Assembly: GCF_017742245.1 (NCBI RefSeq)
Contig: NZ_JAGHKO010000004.1
Span: 1,178,001 to 1,242,000, forward strand
DNA from: Niastella soli
GTDB lineage: Bacteria > Bacteroidota > Bacteroidia > Chitinophagales > Chitinophagaceae
Length of the DNA stretch: 64,000 nt
Reading direction: 5' to 3'
Shown here: positions 9,364 to 19,160 of the stretch, one piece after another
Position numbering within the stretch: the first letter of the stretch is position 1
Layout: each line of letters begins with the position of its first letter
Notes under the pieces: generated by a model
The model's input: the letters and a program-made list of their open reading frames with translations, nothing else
Told to the model about the DNA's origin: nothing
Database searches by the model: none
Position numbers and translations under genes: made by a program

Positions 9364-10554
9364 TTATTTTACAGCCAGCACATCTTTACCGGGTGCCCAT
9401 TTCTTTTGCCAGGCGGGATATTTATTCAATGCTTTTTGCGGGGCATAGGTATACCATGCGTAGCCATCCCGTCTTTCGCGGTCTACCTCTGCCAGTGAGT
9501 AGACGACCTTGCTGTCCCGGTTACAGAACAGGGGTTTGTGGGTCTTCAGTTCATAATATCGTGTCCAGATGGGCGCGGCTGTTGTATCTTTTACCACCAC
9601 CCGGTCGGTTGTAGAAACCCGGAAGGGCGTCTCCATTCGGGGTGCTTGAATTACATCGATCCGGGTGTTGTAGATCTTTGAATCCTGAAACCATTTCACG
9701 GCATACTGTATGGCATCCACCACGCGTTGATCGGGATGGTCAATACTCATGAGGAAAAGCACCAGATCAGCGCTTTCCGCGTTACAAATACTTGCAGGCT
9801 CAAATTTCCTGGCCCAGGCTGGCTGTAACGTATGCTCATCATATTGCTGACACCAGGCCGTAGGAACACCCTGATCGTTGATCTGTGTTTTAACGATACA
9901 ATCAATGCCTTTGGTAAATGCCTGCTCCACCTGTTGGCGGTCATATGCATCCAGGTAGTCGTATTGCGGCTTTGAGTTAAGTATATCCCGCAGCAATTCC
10001 ATAATACCGTCAAAGGCGCCATCGTTAAAGGTGATCTCTTTACTATATCCCTTTTCTTCAAGTGGATAATATTGCGGCCAGCCGCCATTCGAATATTGTG
10101 CCTTGAGCAAAAAATGAAGTCCTTTTAATGCAGCATCGCGGTATTTGGCGATGCCTGTATTTTTATAAATAACAGAAAGCGCCGCGATATGGGTAAAGCA
10201 GGTGCCGTTATCAAAGGTGGTGTTCAATTCGCTGTGCCGGCTGCTTACGGAATCTTTCTGTGCATCGGTGAGAATAGCAAAGAAGTCGTAATTCTTTGGC
10301 CAGCCGCCATTGTCTTTTTGAAAAAGGATCATGTTATCACCGATCTCTGCCAACCGGGTGGGCTCATATTTTGGTTTGCCTGGCATGGGATTGATCATCC
10401 GTTTTTTATCAGGGCCCATATACCAATGATTTGAATTATCGGCAAATGGCCGGGGATCAATTCGGTCAGGACTTTTTTGCGCGCTGTTCTGCGCAACGGC
10501 ATCAGCAGCAGCAAACAGGGAAAGGGCTATTAATACTATAGAATATTTCATATG
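9364..10554 (-). CDS. Pectate lyase, PL10 family
   Basis: Predicted exported pectate lyase that cleaves polygalacturonate by beta-elimination. The start at 10554 gives MKYSIVLIALSLFAAADAVAQ, a clean signal peptide; an in-frame ATG at 10578 would put eight extra residues ahead of it. The mature protein is about 375 residues. It carries the family's repeated motifs DNGGWPKNYDF, NGGWPQYYP, ITFNDGAFDGI and TAWCQQYDE, consistent with an alpha/alpha-toroid PL10 fold. It sits between the rhamnogalacturonan lyase and three oxidoreductases, completing a pectin backbone set: RG-I lyase plus homogalacturonan lyase. An imperfect inverted repeat 48-88 bp upstream is a possible operator. Confidence 0.93.
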   Translation of the reverse strand, partial: HMKYSIVLIALSLFAAADAVAQNSAQKSPDRIDPRPFADNSNHWYMGPDKKRMINPMPGKPKYEPTRLAEIGDNMILFQKDNGGWPKNYDFFAILTDAQKDSVSSRHSELNTTFDNGTCFTHIAALSVIYKNTGIAKYRDAALKGLHFLLKAQYSNGGWPQYYPLEEKGYSKEITFNDGAFDGIMELLRDILNSKPQYDYLDAYDRQQVEQAFTKGIDCIVKTQINDQGVPTAWCQQYDEHTLQPAWARKFEPASICNAESADLVLFLMSIDHPDQRVVDAIQYAVKWFQDSKIYNTRIDVIQAPRMETPFRVSTTDRVVVKDTTAAPIWTRYYELKTHKPLFCNRDSKVVYSLAEVDRERRDGYAWYTYAPQKALNKYPAWQKKWAPGKDVLAVK

Positions 10555-10601
10555 TTTTGCAACGGATTGTTTTAACAAACTTACCTGCGTGTTGGGACGA
10601 G

Positions 10602-10642
10602 TTGGTTCAATTTTTAGTCAAATACTTTTAAAATTCAACCAA
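10602..10642. promoter_or_regulatory. Inverted repeat upstream of the pectate lyase
   Basis: TTGGTTCAATTTT (10602-10614) and AAAATTCAACCAA (10630-10642) are 13-bp arms with one mismatch separated by 15 bp. They lie 48-88 bp upstream of the pectate lyase start. The geometry fits a dimeric regulator site; the function is inferred. Confidence 0.35.
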
Positions 10643-10770
10643 TCCCGTTAACCAGACGGTTATTTTCCTTTGCAGGTTGTTTGCAGAACAAATGAAATTG
10701 TTTTCAGGAATACCGCCAGGGTTAGCCCCCTTTGGGGGGAATCCACCCTTTAGTGTTTAAGCGGACGCTT

Positions 10771-10890
10771 GCGCCATTATAGGTCCTGACAAATCTTTTT
10801 TTAAGAACTACGACCTGTCAGGACCGATTGAACCCACTAGTTGTGCAAGACCCAATGGCGGACCTTACAGGTCTTGTCCTATAATGGCAC
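10771..10890. repeat. Dispersed nested inverted repeat, copy 2, with terminal arms
   Basis: The ends GCGCCATTATAGG and CCTATAATGGCAC are 13-bp terminal inverted repeats (12 of 13 matching) enclosing a 120-bp unit. Inside are CCTGACA, GACCTGTCAGGAC and GACCTTACAGGTC, shared with copies 1 and 3. The left outer GACCTGTAAGGT arm is missing. Confidence 0.7.
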
Positions 10891-10936
10891 AAGCTTTCAA
10901 CTTTAAACTTTCAACTTTCAACCTTCAACTTTAAAC
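10891..10936. repeat. Short tandem 'tcaacttt' simple repeat
   Basis: Five imperfect copies of a ttcaactttaaact-type unit abut the dispersed element and precede the stop codon of the next gene. Such runs are common between genes in this phylum. No function is evident. Confidence 0.6.
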
Positions 10937-10945
10937 TTCCTCCTT

Positions 10946-12292
10946 CTACCTTTTTGAAGCCAACTCCAAAGCCTTTGTGGTAACAAAATACTTCGCCAGC
11001 ATATTGGGCACTTCCCAGGAAGGCATGTTCTTATTTTTGAGGTATTGCAAAAAGTTTTGGGTTACCCGGGCAAAATGCTCTTCGTGCCCTTCGCTGTATT
11101 TGTCAGTAACAACCTGCCAGCCGTTTGTTGCTTTTACCAGTTCTATACCCGGGAATTTTGCCTGCACTTTTTTAAACGCCTCTATGGGATTGAAGTTTTT
11201 GTCGACTGGTTCCAGATACAATACTGGTTTATATTTTTCCGCGTTGCCCTGTCTGATCACAAGCCGGGCTTTGGTACCCTTCATCTGTGCATAGTAATTA
11301 TCACCACCGGCAGGCGCCTGGTAATCCCACAGCGCGGTGGTCTTTGCATGAACGCCTTTGATGGTATAGTTGATCTCGCCGTTATAGAAAATTTTCAGCA
11401 GTGTATCGTTAACCGCGCTGCTTTTTAAATAGGCAGGAAAAGCATTCGCTTTTGTCAGCGTTTTAAATTGGTTCAGACTTAAATCGGTTGTCCACCGTTT
11501 TGCCGAATCAAGCTGAAGATCTTTTAAATAATCAATGGTTTGCTCAGGAAAACATTCCCATTGCACCAGGTCAACCAAATGGGTCATTACATCAGCAATT
11601 CCCTCTCCCTGTTGTGAAGCATCGAAGAACCACTCGGGTCTGGTAAGTACATTGCCTGAGACAAATTTGTAGAAATAATGGATACTTGTTTTTACAACAG
11701 CCGGATCAGCAACGGTACCTTTCACCAATGTTCCAAAAATCTCCGGGTCCTGGGAAAGCTCCCGCAATAACCGGTTAGTGATCTCAAAACGTTCGGTCAT
11801 GATATCATACAACAGCAGTTTGTTTTTGTCCGCCGCATCAAATGCCAGCTTTAATTGTTCAAACTGACTGCCATTAATAGCCATTGGTTTGTCGGCAAAA
11901 ACATTAAACCCGCTTTGTAAACTCTTTAAAATATAATCGGCTTTCTTTTGATTGTTACCCGAAAGCACCACCACGTTGCCTTTTTTATCGGCTACCATTT
12001 TCTCAAAGAAATCATTTCCTGTATACACTTCTGACTTCCAGGTAGTGGGATTGTCCTTTCTTGTGTTGTAGGCATTGATCTTATCGAGGTGTAATTGCAG
12101 GTCCCTGCCCCCTGGTGCATACACCTGCACAACGGAGTCAACATCTTCATACATGGTCTTTTGCACCAACGCTGCATGAAAGTGTCCGGGGTCCAGGGTT
12201 ATCAGCCGGATCGATTTTTGTGATTGAGTTGGCTGATCGCCACATGATACCATCATTGAGAACAGTATAAGTAAGCCTGTTAGTCTTTTCAT
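10946..12292 (-). CDS. Gfo/Idh/MocA-type oxidoreductase, lipoprotein
   Basis: 448 residues from the start at 12292 (MKRLTGLLILFSMMVSC), which yields a lipoprotein signal with lipobox cysteine and leaves a 4-bp gap to the upstream stop; an ATG at 12313 would overlap that gene. A Rossmann NAD(P)-binding half follows (LITLDPGHFHAALVQ in place of a classic GxGxxG). FADKPMAI then gives the lysine-proline motif of the family, and the C-terminal substrate domain is of the 'putative oxidoreductase C-terminal' type. It is the last of three consecutive oxidoreductases in the pectin locus. It probably oxidises or rearranges a sugar or sugar acid, but the substrate is unknown. A lipid-anchored location for this fold is notable. 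Confidence 0.8.
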   Translation of the reverse strand: MKRLTGLLILFSMMVSCGDQPTQSQKSIRLITLDPGHFHAALVQKTMYEDVDSVVQVYAPGGRDLQLHLDKINAYNTRKDNPTTWKSEVYTGNDFFEKMVADKKGNVVVLSGNNQKKADYILKSLQSGFNVFADKPMAINGSQFEQLKLAFDAADKNKLLLYDIMTERFEITNRLLRELSQDPEIFGTLVKGTVADPAVVKTSIHYFYKFVSGNVLTRPEWFFDASQQGEGIADVMTHLVDLVQWECFPEQTIDYLKDLQLDSAKRWTTDLSLNQFKTLTKANAFPAYLKSSAVNDTLLKIFYNGEINYTIKGVHAKTTALWDYQAPAGGDNYYAQMKGTKARLVIRQGNAEKYKPVLYLEPVDKNFNPIEAFKKVQAKFPGIELVKATNGWQVVTDKYSEGHEEHFARVTQNFLQYLKNKNMPSWEVPNMLAKYFVTTKALELASKR

Positions 12293-12296
12293 TGTA

Positions 12297-13739
12297 TTAT
12301 ACATTAAAATCATAGCCTTTCCTTCTTGGTCTTGACAACAATGCGGTTGCTTCTTTATCGTGATTTTTAAAAGTCTCCTGCTGAGGGTCCCAATAGATCT
12401 TTCTTTTTACCTTCATAGCAATGTGATGCAGCAAACAGGCGCTGCAGGACCGATGCCCCACTTCAATCGGCGCCACCGGTTCTTTCCGGGATTTTATACA
12501 ATCCAGCCAGTTGGCATGTTGCTCGGCACTTTCGTACAGGTGAATTTCATTTGGGCCAATCACTGATTGCAGGATCTTCGGATTGCTTGCATCAATGGGT
12601 TTCACACCGTCTTTATCAGCAATAGGATCGCTGTCGGTCACGTAACTGCCACGGGTCACCCAGATCCACCCATCTTCCCCAATGAACTTGATGCCATTAG
12701 GCAATTCATTGGAAACGATCATGTGTACCCCATTGGCATATAGAGCTTCTGTGCGAAAGATCCCATGCACATCCCAAAGCCCTTTATAGCCCGGATCATC
12801 GGTGGGGAAATTTCCTTTGCCCCAGATCTCTATCGGGCCGCTGTATTCTGTACCCATGGCCCAATGCGCGGTATCGATGTGATGAGCGCCCCAACCGGTT
12901 ATCATGCCTGCGCCAAACTGTTCGCAACGTAACCAGCCGGGCCGGCTGGTGATCCCCTTCATACTTGCATCCAGCGTATGCACCCGGTCTTCCGTGTAAT
13001 ACACGTCGGGGGTGGAACCCAACCAGGCATCGTAATTCAGGGTGGAAGGAACCACCATTTTAGTGGAATTACCTCCGCCTGGATCGCCCGGCAATCCTAC
13101 TTCGATCGTTTGTAATTTGCCAATACGCCCATTGCGGACCAGCTCACAGGCTTTTTTAAACTGAGGCCAGGGATTCAGTGATTTTTGCTGACTGCCCATT
13201 TGTAAAATACGCCCGGTCTTCTTTACTTCATTGCTTAAGATCCTTCCTTCTTCAACGGTCAATGCAGCAGGCTTTTGCAGATATACATCTTTGCCTGCCT
13301 GTACCGCATGAACACCTACAATGGCATGTTGGTGATCGGGTAAACTAATGTGTACGGCATCGATGTCTTTATTCAGCAACAACTCCCGGTAATCGTAATA
13401 CACTTTTATATCCCAATCACCGGTGAGACCGCCGTTTCGGTCTGCAGCTCTTTGATAATTATTTTTGACTGCCTGCACGCCGGCATCTGCCCTGGCTTTA
13501 TCCAGGTCACAAACCGCAATGATCCTGGCCCCGCCATACCGGGCAACCAACGTCATGTCGTGGGTAACGGAGATTCTTCCGCAACCAATGGACGCCACAT
13601 TGATTCGGTTGCTGGGTGCATTTTTCCCAAATACAGAAGATGGAACAATAGACGGTAAACTCAAACTAAGTGCGGTACCTAAGGTTGCTTTTGCCGTATC
13701 TGTTACAAACTTTTTACGGCTGATCTTTTTGTTATTCAT
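12297..13739 (-). CDS. Gfo/Idh/MocA family oxidoreductase with Tat-like leader
   Basis: The start at 13739 gives MNNKKISRKKFVTDTAKATLG, a leader resembling Tat signals but with RK rather than RR; the ATG at 13787 would add 16 residues before it. The roughly 480-residue product has the nucleotide-binding motif VASIGCGRIS, a catalytic-type YLQKPAAL (family EKP-like site) and a C-terminal domain with GWGAHHIDTAHWAMG. It is the middle gene of three oxidoreductases, 4 bp upstream of the next and 74 bp after the previous. Likely an NAD(P)-dependent sugar or polyol dehydrogenase or glycosidase-like enzyme handling pectin-derived sugars. The substrate cannot be read from sequence. Confidence 0.87.
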   Translation of the reverse strand: MNNKKISRKKFVTDTAKATLGTALSLSLPSIVPSSVFGKNAPSNRINVASIGCGRISVTHDMTLVARYGGARIIAVCDLDKARADAGVQAVKNNYQRAADRNGGLTGDWDIKVYYDYRELLLNKDIDAVHISLPDHQHAIVGVHAVQAGKDVYLQKPAALTVEEGRILSNEVKKTGRILQMGSQQKSLNPWPQFKKACELVRNGRIGKLQTIEVGLPGDPGGGNSTKMVVPSTLNYDAWLGSTPDVYYTEDRVHTLDASMKGITSRPGWLRCEQFGAGMITGWGAHHIDTAHWAMGTEYSGPIEIWGKGNFPTDDPGYKGLWDVHGIFRTEALYANGVHMIVSNELPNGIKFIGEDGWIWVTRGSYVTDSDPIADKDGVKPIDASNPKILQSVIGPNEIHLYESAEQHANWLDCIKSRKEPVAPIEVGHRSCSACLLHHIAMKVKRKIYWDPQQETFKNHDKEATALLSRPRRKGYDFNV

Positions 13740-13813
13740 ATGGCATATAAGGTTTAAATTATTCTTTCCTGTTCTAAATTTAAGCAATAGTTGAATCCAG
13801 GTTGTATATACTC

Positions 13814-14983
13814 TTATGCTTTATTCAAATTGAGATGCTGTGCATTCTTTTGCGCTTTCAGGGCCAGCTCTGTGGCCAGGAAACAATGATGTTGGGTCAT
13901 AGCAGTTTCTGTCCGGTTAATTACATCATCCACCAACTGCTTACCGTACGGCAACTCTACATTATTACAATCGATGTATTGGGTGTCTTTATCATTGACT
14001 AAAAAAAGATGGTTGCCGCCGGGATGACCAGCAATATCAATGTTTTTACGAACTTCAATATACCCCTTGGTACCAAGAATGGTCAATCTTCCGTCGCCCC
14101 ATGTTTTTAATCCGTCAGGGGTAAACCAATCAACCCGGATATAACCGGTACCGCCATTTCCACGCAACATGATATCCCCAAAGTCTTCAAAGCCGGGATA
14201 TTGCGGATGGGTCACATTGCCAATCTGGGAAGAAACGATCTCGGCTTTATCTGAATTGGTGAAGAAAAGAAACTGATCGAACTGATGCGAGCCGATATCG
14301 GTAATAATGCCCCCAAAATTCTTTTTATCAAAAAACCATTGTGGACGGTCTTTTGCACTCATGCGATGGGGAGCAAGAATAACCGTTTGTATAACATTTC
14401 CAATGGCGCCGGCTTTTACCAGCTCTCCTGCTTTCACCGTTGCTTTGTTCTCGAACCGTTCGCTGTACATGATGGAATAGATGCGGTTTGTTTGCTTTTG
14501 CACCCGGCGCACCTCTTCCAGTTGCTCCAGTGTGATGATCCCTGGTTTATCAGACATATAATCCTTTCCATGCTGCATGGCGCGAATGCCAATACCGGCG
14601 CGGTCAATCGGAATAGCAGAACTGAGCACCAATTGAATGGACCTATCTTCCAGAATTTCTTTTTCACTGGCAGCCACCTTTACCTGTGGGTATCGTTTGG
14701 TGAATTCAGCAACCAGGTCGGGTTCTTTTGCATAGAGTGATACCAATTGTCCCCCACCCCGTATCACCGCATTTACCTGCCCATAAATGTGGGCATGGTT
14801 AATTCCAATGACAGAAAATTTTATGCGTGGTTCATCATAGAGGCTGGCGGCAGATACATCGGTTGTGGAAGGAGATTTATCTGCAGCCATTATTCCCTCA
14901 GGGAATGAAGCAAACAAACCCATCCCTGTTACAGTGGCGGCATCTTTCAAAAACTTACGACGATTAAAATTTGATCCTGGCAT
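13814..14983 (-). CDS. Gfo/Idh/MocA family oxidoreductase with Tat signal
   Basis: 389 residues. The N-terminus NRRKFLKDAATVTGMGLFASF is a textbook twin-arginine leader, predicting folded export with bound cofactor to the periplasm. It then shows KFSVIGINHAHIYGQ (Rossmann start), DKPGIITLEQLEEV (family lysine motif) and ITDIGSHQFDQFLFF in the substrate domain. It is first in the three-gene oxidoreductase run. The gap upstream to the second SusD unit has its own terminator at 15170-15206, so these three genes probably have a promoter in 14984-15170. Exact reaction unknown. Confidence 0.88.
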   Translation of the reverse strand: MPGSNFNRRKFLKDAATVTGMGLFASFPEGIMAADKSPSTTDVSAASLYDEPRIKFSVIGINHAHIYGQVNAVIRGGGQLVSLYAKEPDLVAEFTKRYPQVKVAASEKEILEDRSIQLVLSSAIPIDRAGIGIRAMQHGKDYMSDKPGIITLEQLEEVRRVQKQTNRIYSIMYSERFENKATVKAGELVKAGAIGNVIQTVILAPHRMSAKDRPQWFFDKKNFGGIITDIGSHQFDQFLFFTNSDKAEIVSSQIGNVTHPQYPGFEDFGDIMLRGNGGTGYIRVDWFTPDGLKTWGDGRLTILGTKGYIEVRKNIDIAGHPGGNHLFLVNDKDTQYIDCNNVELPYGKQLVDDVINRTETAMTQHHCFLATELALKAQKNAQHLNLNKA

Positions 14984-15169
14984 ATCGTTAGATTGAATTA
15001 CAATAAAGTTATTGCTAAAATAACCAAACTGCTCTTATAAAGGCTATTAAAAAAGTGACTACTAATTTAATGAGTTCACTCCTTTCGAGCTCCACTAACA
15101 ATTGTTCGGTTTTATAACACTGTCAGTATATTATAGCTACCAGGTGTATTTGTTACTGGCGACTGCTAT

Positions 15170-15206
15170 AAAAACAATAGCCCCGACTAGACTTCGGGGA
15201 CTATTG
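15170..15206 (-). terminator. Strong terminator after the second SusC/SusD unit
   Basis: On the minus strand CAATAGTCCCCGA pairs with TCGGGGCTATTG around AGTCTAG, followed by TTTTTAT. It lies about 50 bp beyond the SusD stop and insulates that unit from the oxidoreductase genes. Confidence 0.9.
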
Positions 15207-15257
15207 ACGAGGGTGCTACTGCCTCGTAAACATGAGAAAAATTCAAGGATAAGGCAG

Positions 15258-16895
15258 TTATTTAGGATTCTGCACTGGCGCACTGCCGGTAACCGGAGGG
15301 TTTAAAGACAATTCATCATCCGGCACATCCCAGTAGTCCAAAAAATTATAATTGATGGTGGCTTTGGTGTTCACTACTCCGGTACTGCTTACTACCACGG
15401 TATTAGTCCTGCCCCCGCCTGCTGAAATATCATCGAGGTATCCCCAGCGGCGATAATCATACAGGGAAACGTTGCGGAACAGCAATGCTGTTCTTCTTTC
15501 CCTGCGCAATTCTTCATACGCCTGGGCCTGATCTGTAATGACGCCCGAAACTGCCGTAATCCCTGAACCCTGATAGGTCCGCACGGCATCCACGCTGGCA
15601 AGCCCGGCAGCGATATTATTGAGTTTTATATTGGCTTCGGCCTTCATCAGTTCGTTTTCTTCGTACGTGGCAGCCAGGTATAATTCATACGCTCCTACTG
15701 TTCTGCTGGATACTATCTGTACACCGCTTAGGGCATTGCCACCGTCTAACAACCTGTACCTGGTACTGAAAGTGAATCCTCCTTTTTGATTGAGATAGGC
15801 GGTTACCTTTGAAAAATTATTTGCCAGCCTTTGATCACCTGTTTTATATTCCTGTATCAGGCGTTCACTGATCTTATAGGTAGTGCTGGTTGGGTCGCCT
15901 GTTGTCATTGCTGCTACGCTGCCGGTGGTTGCACTAAGAAAACTTCCTGCTGAAGCCGAACGGCCGGTAAATACAAGATCACTGCTGGTAACACCGTTAT
16001 TTACCAGGGTAAGAATGTTATTCCAATCGGCAGCGGTCATGTCTTTTACCCTTTTATTTGCCAGTATATTACGTGCTTTCATTGTGTTGATCGTATGGAT
16101 CCACATGGCAGGTGTGAGCGCGCCGCCCTTGCCCGTTTGGCATTGCGTTGGGATCAGCACTTTTAACACGGCGGTATAATCAGATAGCGTGCTAATGCCG
16201 TTCAATGCCTCCATAGCTTTGTTGTAGTTGGCATCGGACTCTGCTATTATTTCAGCGCTTGGTCTGTAAAGTCCACTATTAACAGCAGATTCATTTTTTA
16301 TAAGACCGGCATAATAAATAGAACCGATCCTGGAATAGGCATATCCCTTCCAGAAATAGGCCCAGGCTTTTAAGGCATTTTTTTTAGTAGCAGCATCGCC
16401 GGTAAAAGGTACGCTTTCTACTGTTTCAAGCACCAGGTTGCAGGCATTGTTTAAATAGTACATCCATGTCCATTCAAAATAGAACATATTATTCCCTGCC
16501 TTGGTACGCGAATTATTGAGCCGTACTACCTGTTTGGCAGGCGCCGAGTTGGTTACCTTGCTGCCATCGTCAAATACCACGTAATCGGGTACGCTTACCT
16601 GATTGGTGATGTTATTAGCTGCTTCAGCAGATATCACATCGGCCATCAGGTCGTGATAGGCAGGCGCCAGGAACCAGAAACTGCTTCCCAGGAACGAACC
16701 TGAATATTTCGTATCTGTGATACCGTTAAAACCTGTTTGATATACCGCGCCGAGTGCTAAGGACAGGATCCCTGCTTCTGTTTTTGCGTTTTCCGGTGTG
16801 GGCGAATTCGGGTTTTGTACATTTAATTCTTCTTTTCTGCAACCCTCCTGAATAACCACCAGCACACATAGTATATATATTATCTTTACTTTCAT
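15258..16895 (-). CDS. SusD/RagB-like outer-membrane lipoprotein
   Basis: 545 residues. It begins with a lipoprotein signal (MKVKIIYILCVLVVIQEGC) and continues RKEELNVQNPNSPTPENA, typical of SusD N-termini. TPR-like helices follow, and the C-terminal RagB region includes AYEELRRERRTALLFRNVSLYDYRRWG and YWDVPDDELSLNP. It lies 18 bp downstream of the frameshifted SusC and is presumably its partner. The substrate is unknown; placement within the pectin locus suggests a pectin-derived glycan. If the SusC is truly broken, this protein may be expressed without a working transporter. Confidence 0.93.
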   Translation of the reverse strand: MKVKIIYILCVLVVIQEGCRKEELNVQNPNSPTPENAKTEAGILSLALGAVYQTGFNGITDTKYSGSFLGSSFWFLAPAYHDLMADVISAEAANNITNQVSVPDYVVFDDGSKVTNSAPAKQVVRLNNSRTKAGNNMFYFEWTWMYYLNNACNLVLETVESVPFTGDAATKKNALKAWAYFWKGYAYSRIGSIYYAGLIKNESAVNSGLYRPSAEIIAESDANYNKAMEALNGISTLSDYTAVLKVLIPTQCQTGKGGALTPAMWIHTINTMKARNILANKRVKDMTAADWNNILTLVNNGVTSSDLVFTGRSASAGSFLSATTGSVAAMTTGDPTSTTYKISERLIQEYKTGDQRLANNFSKVTAYLNQKGGFTFSTRYRLLDGGNALSGVQIVSSRTVGAYELYLAATYEENELMKAEANIKLNNIAAGLASVDAVRTYQGSGITAVSGVITDQAQAYEELRRERRTALLFRNVSLYDYRRWGYLDDISAGGGRTNTVVVSSTGVVNTKATINYNFLDYWDVPDDELSLNPPVTGSAPVQNPK

Positions 16896-16913
16896 TGGAA
16901 TAATAATTTTTGA

Positions 16914-19160
16914 TTAAAAACCAAGATTCAATCCGATCTGATAGGTTTTGATATTGGGCATTGAATTATGGTCAATACCCCGTTCGTAAGCGGAGTTGCT
17001 GGTACCTGCATTGATCTCAGGATCAAGGCCTGTATATTGGGTGGCGGTCCACAGGTTTCTGCCCGACAACACCAGTTGCAGCTTCTGGAAATATTTGATA
17101 GAAAAAATCCGGGCTGCATCCACTGCAAGGGACACATTCCGTAACCTTACAAAAGAAGCATCTTCATAAAAATAATCCTTGGTGGAATTGCGTGCCCCGT
17201 TTATGCTTCCCCACATATCGGAATAAGCGCTGATGTAATAATTGGAAAAGGCCGCCGTTTGACCGTTTATTGTCACTTTTTCCCCAAAGTCTCCGTGGAT
17301 CCCATCCCGGTACATCCATTCTTTTGTCTGATTATATAAATGGTTCTTGTAGATCCAATCGAACTGGAATGACAAGGTGATAAAGTCTTTAAACCGTAAG
17401 CTGTTGATAAAGGAGGCGTTGAATTTGGGATTAGGATCGCCAATAGCAAAGGTTTCATTGGTGAACATAATGCCCCGGGTTGCGGTATCTACCACCCTAC
17501 CATTCACCAGTTGGTATTTTCCTACATCGGCTTTACTGATATACTGTGTACCGTCTTTGCGCGTTTGCTCTATGCTTGTAAAGGTTTTCAATCCATAGAT
17601 CTGTCCTATTTTGTCGCCTGCTTTTAATACCAGGTTGGTACTACCGGCGGAGGCAGTCAATACAATATCCTGGTTAGTGGACACTGCATCAATTTTTGAA
17701 GTCTGATGCCCGAAGGTGGTAGTAAAATCCCATGCCAGGTTTTTGGTAGCCGCAACGTTCAAATTAAGCGAAAACTGAAACCCGTTCGAGGACAGGGAGA
17801 ATGCATTGGTAAGATAGCTTCCGCCACCGGAAGAAGGGGGCGCATCTACTGCATAGATCACATCTTTGCTTTTTCTTTTCCAGAAGGTGGAGCTTACACC
17901 CAGATTGGAAAACCATTCTCCTTTATTGAGATTTATAGTAACATCAGTGCCGATCTCGGTCTCTTTCGAGATCTCTACGCGAAGGTCGGGATTGCTTTGA
18001 GTATTGGAAGCATAAAAAGCAAGTGCGCTGCCGATGCTTTTGGTAGACAAAACCACATATCTGTCAAAGGCACCGGGCTGTATACCCGCTTCGCCATAGC
18101 CTCCCCGCAGTTTGAACTCGGGCAGGATAGCGGAAAGGCCCTGCCAGAACTTGAATTGTGAAACCCGGAGATAGCCGTTGCCGTGGTAAAAGGTTTGTGG
18201 AGTGGCGCCACGGCCGAATGCTGATGAGTAATCGCTTCTTAAACCCGCCTTTACACCACCAATGCTGCCATAATCGAACGCCTGGTCTACCAGCCAGCCA
18301 AATGTAACAAAAGGTCTTTTTAAATCTACGGTCACCTGCTGGGTATTGGTCTGCCGCATATTGTATACCGGGTATAATTGCAGTCCATCGCCTGTGGTGG
18401 TATATTGTTTAAACACATTTTTTCGATAGTCATAAGCGGCGTATGTAGTAGCTGTAATGGGAAGCTTTATGTGAAGGTCCTTCTCAAGGTCGAGATGGAT
18501 GGTTGCCGATGTTAATGCATTCTGGAAGGTAGTGGTGTAAGAAGTATTGGAAAGCCCGCCGGCATTGGAACTGAAACCACCGATAAATGCGCTTCTGCTA
18601 ACAGCGTTGATATTCTGTGACTGGTTCTTATAAACATTTGCAATGTCTTCTTTTTCATAGTTTATACCATATTTGGCTTCCAGGTCAATAAATCGATTGA
18701 TATGGTAGGCTGCCTGGATATTCTGTATAAGATCTACGGTCTCATCTTTGCCGTTGGAATACTGGAAATAATAATTGGGGTTGGCGCCATTGATGCTTAC
18801 CGGCGATGCATTGAGCCTGTAGGCATAATCTCCATTCGCATCCTTCCAATCGAGATCAAAGAAGGGAGAACTGTTCAACATCTGATAAATAGCATCACTA
18901 CCACCAGCATAAGAAGGATTGAAATTGTTCTTTTGGTAGATCAGTTGCGTAATAGAACGCAGCCTGAACCCTTTAAAGACCTCTGCACCTACATTGGAGG
19001 TAAAATTGTAGCGATTGAGCGCGCCGTTCTTCCTGATAGCACTTTCCTGATAGGAACGGGAGGCCGTTAAGGCAAAATCAGTTTTATTAGCCCCCCCCCG
19101 ATATACTGATACTGTTATTGATAGTGGCTGCCGAACGGAACAATTGTTTAAAGTGATCAT
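16914..19160 (-). pseudogene. SusC-like transporter, C-terminal part (frameshifted)
   Basis: This frame holds the SusC beta-barrel from GGANKTDFALTASRSYQ to the terminal aromatic in QIGLNLGF, about 728 residues of real homology. The first residues of the frame (LNNCSVRQPLS and so on) are an out-of-frame overlap with the upstream half and are not SusC-like. Joined to the N-terminal half at the G run (plus-strand 19091-19099), it would form a normal SusC of about 1070 residues. No separate promoter or start is evident. It is either a disrupted gene, a phase-variable gene currently off, or a sequencing error. Confidence 0.85.
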
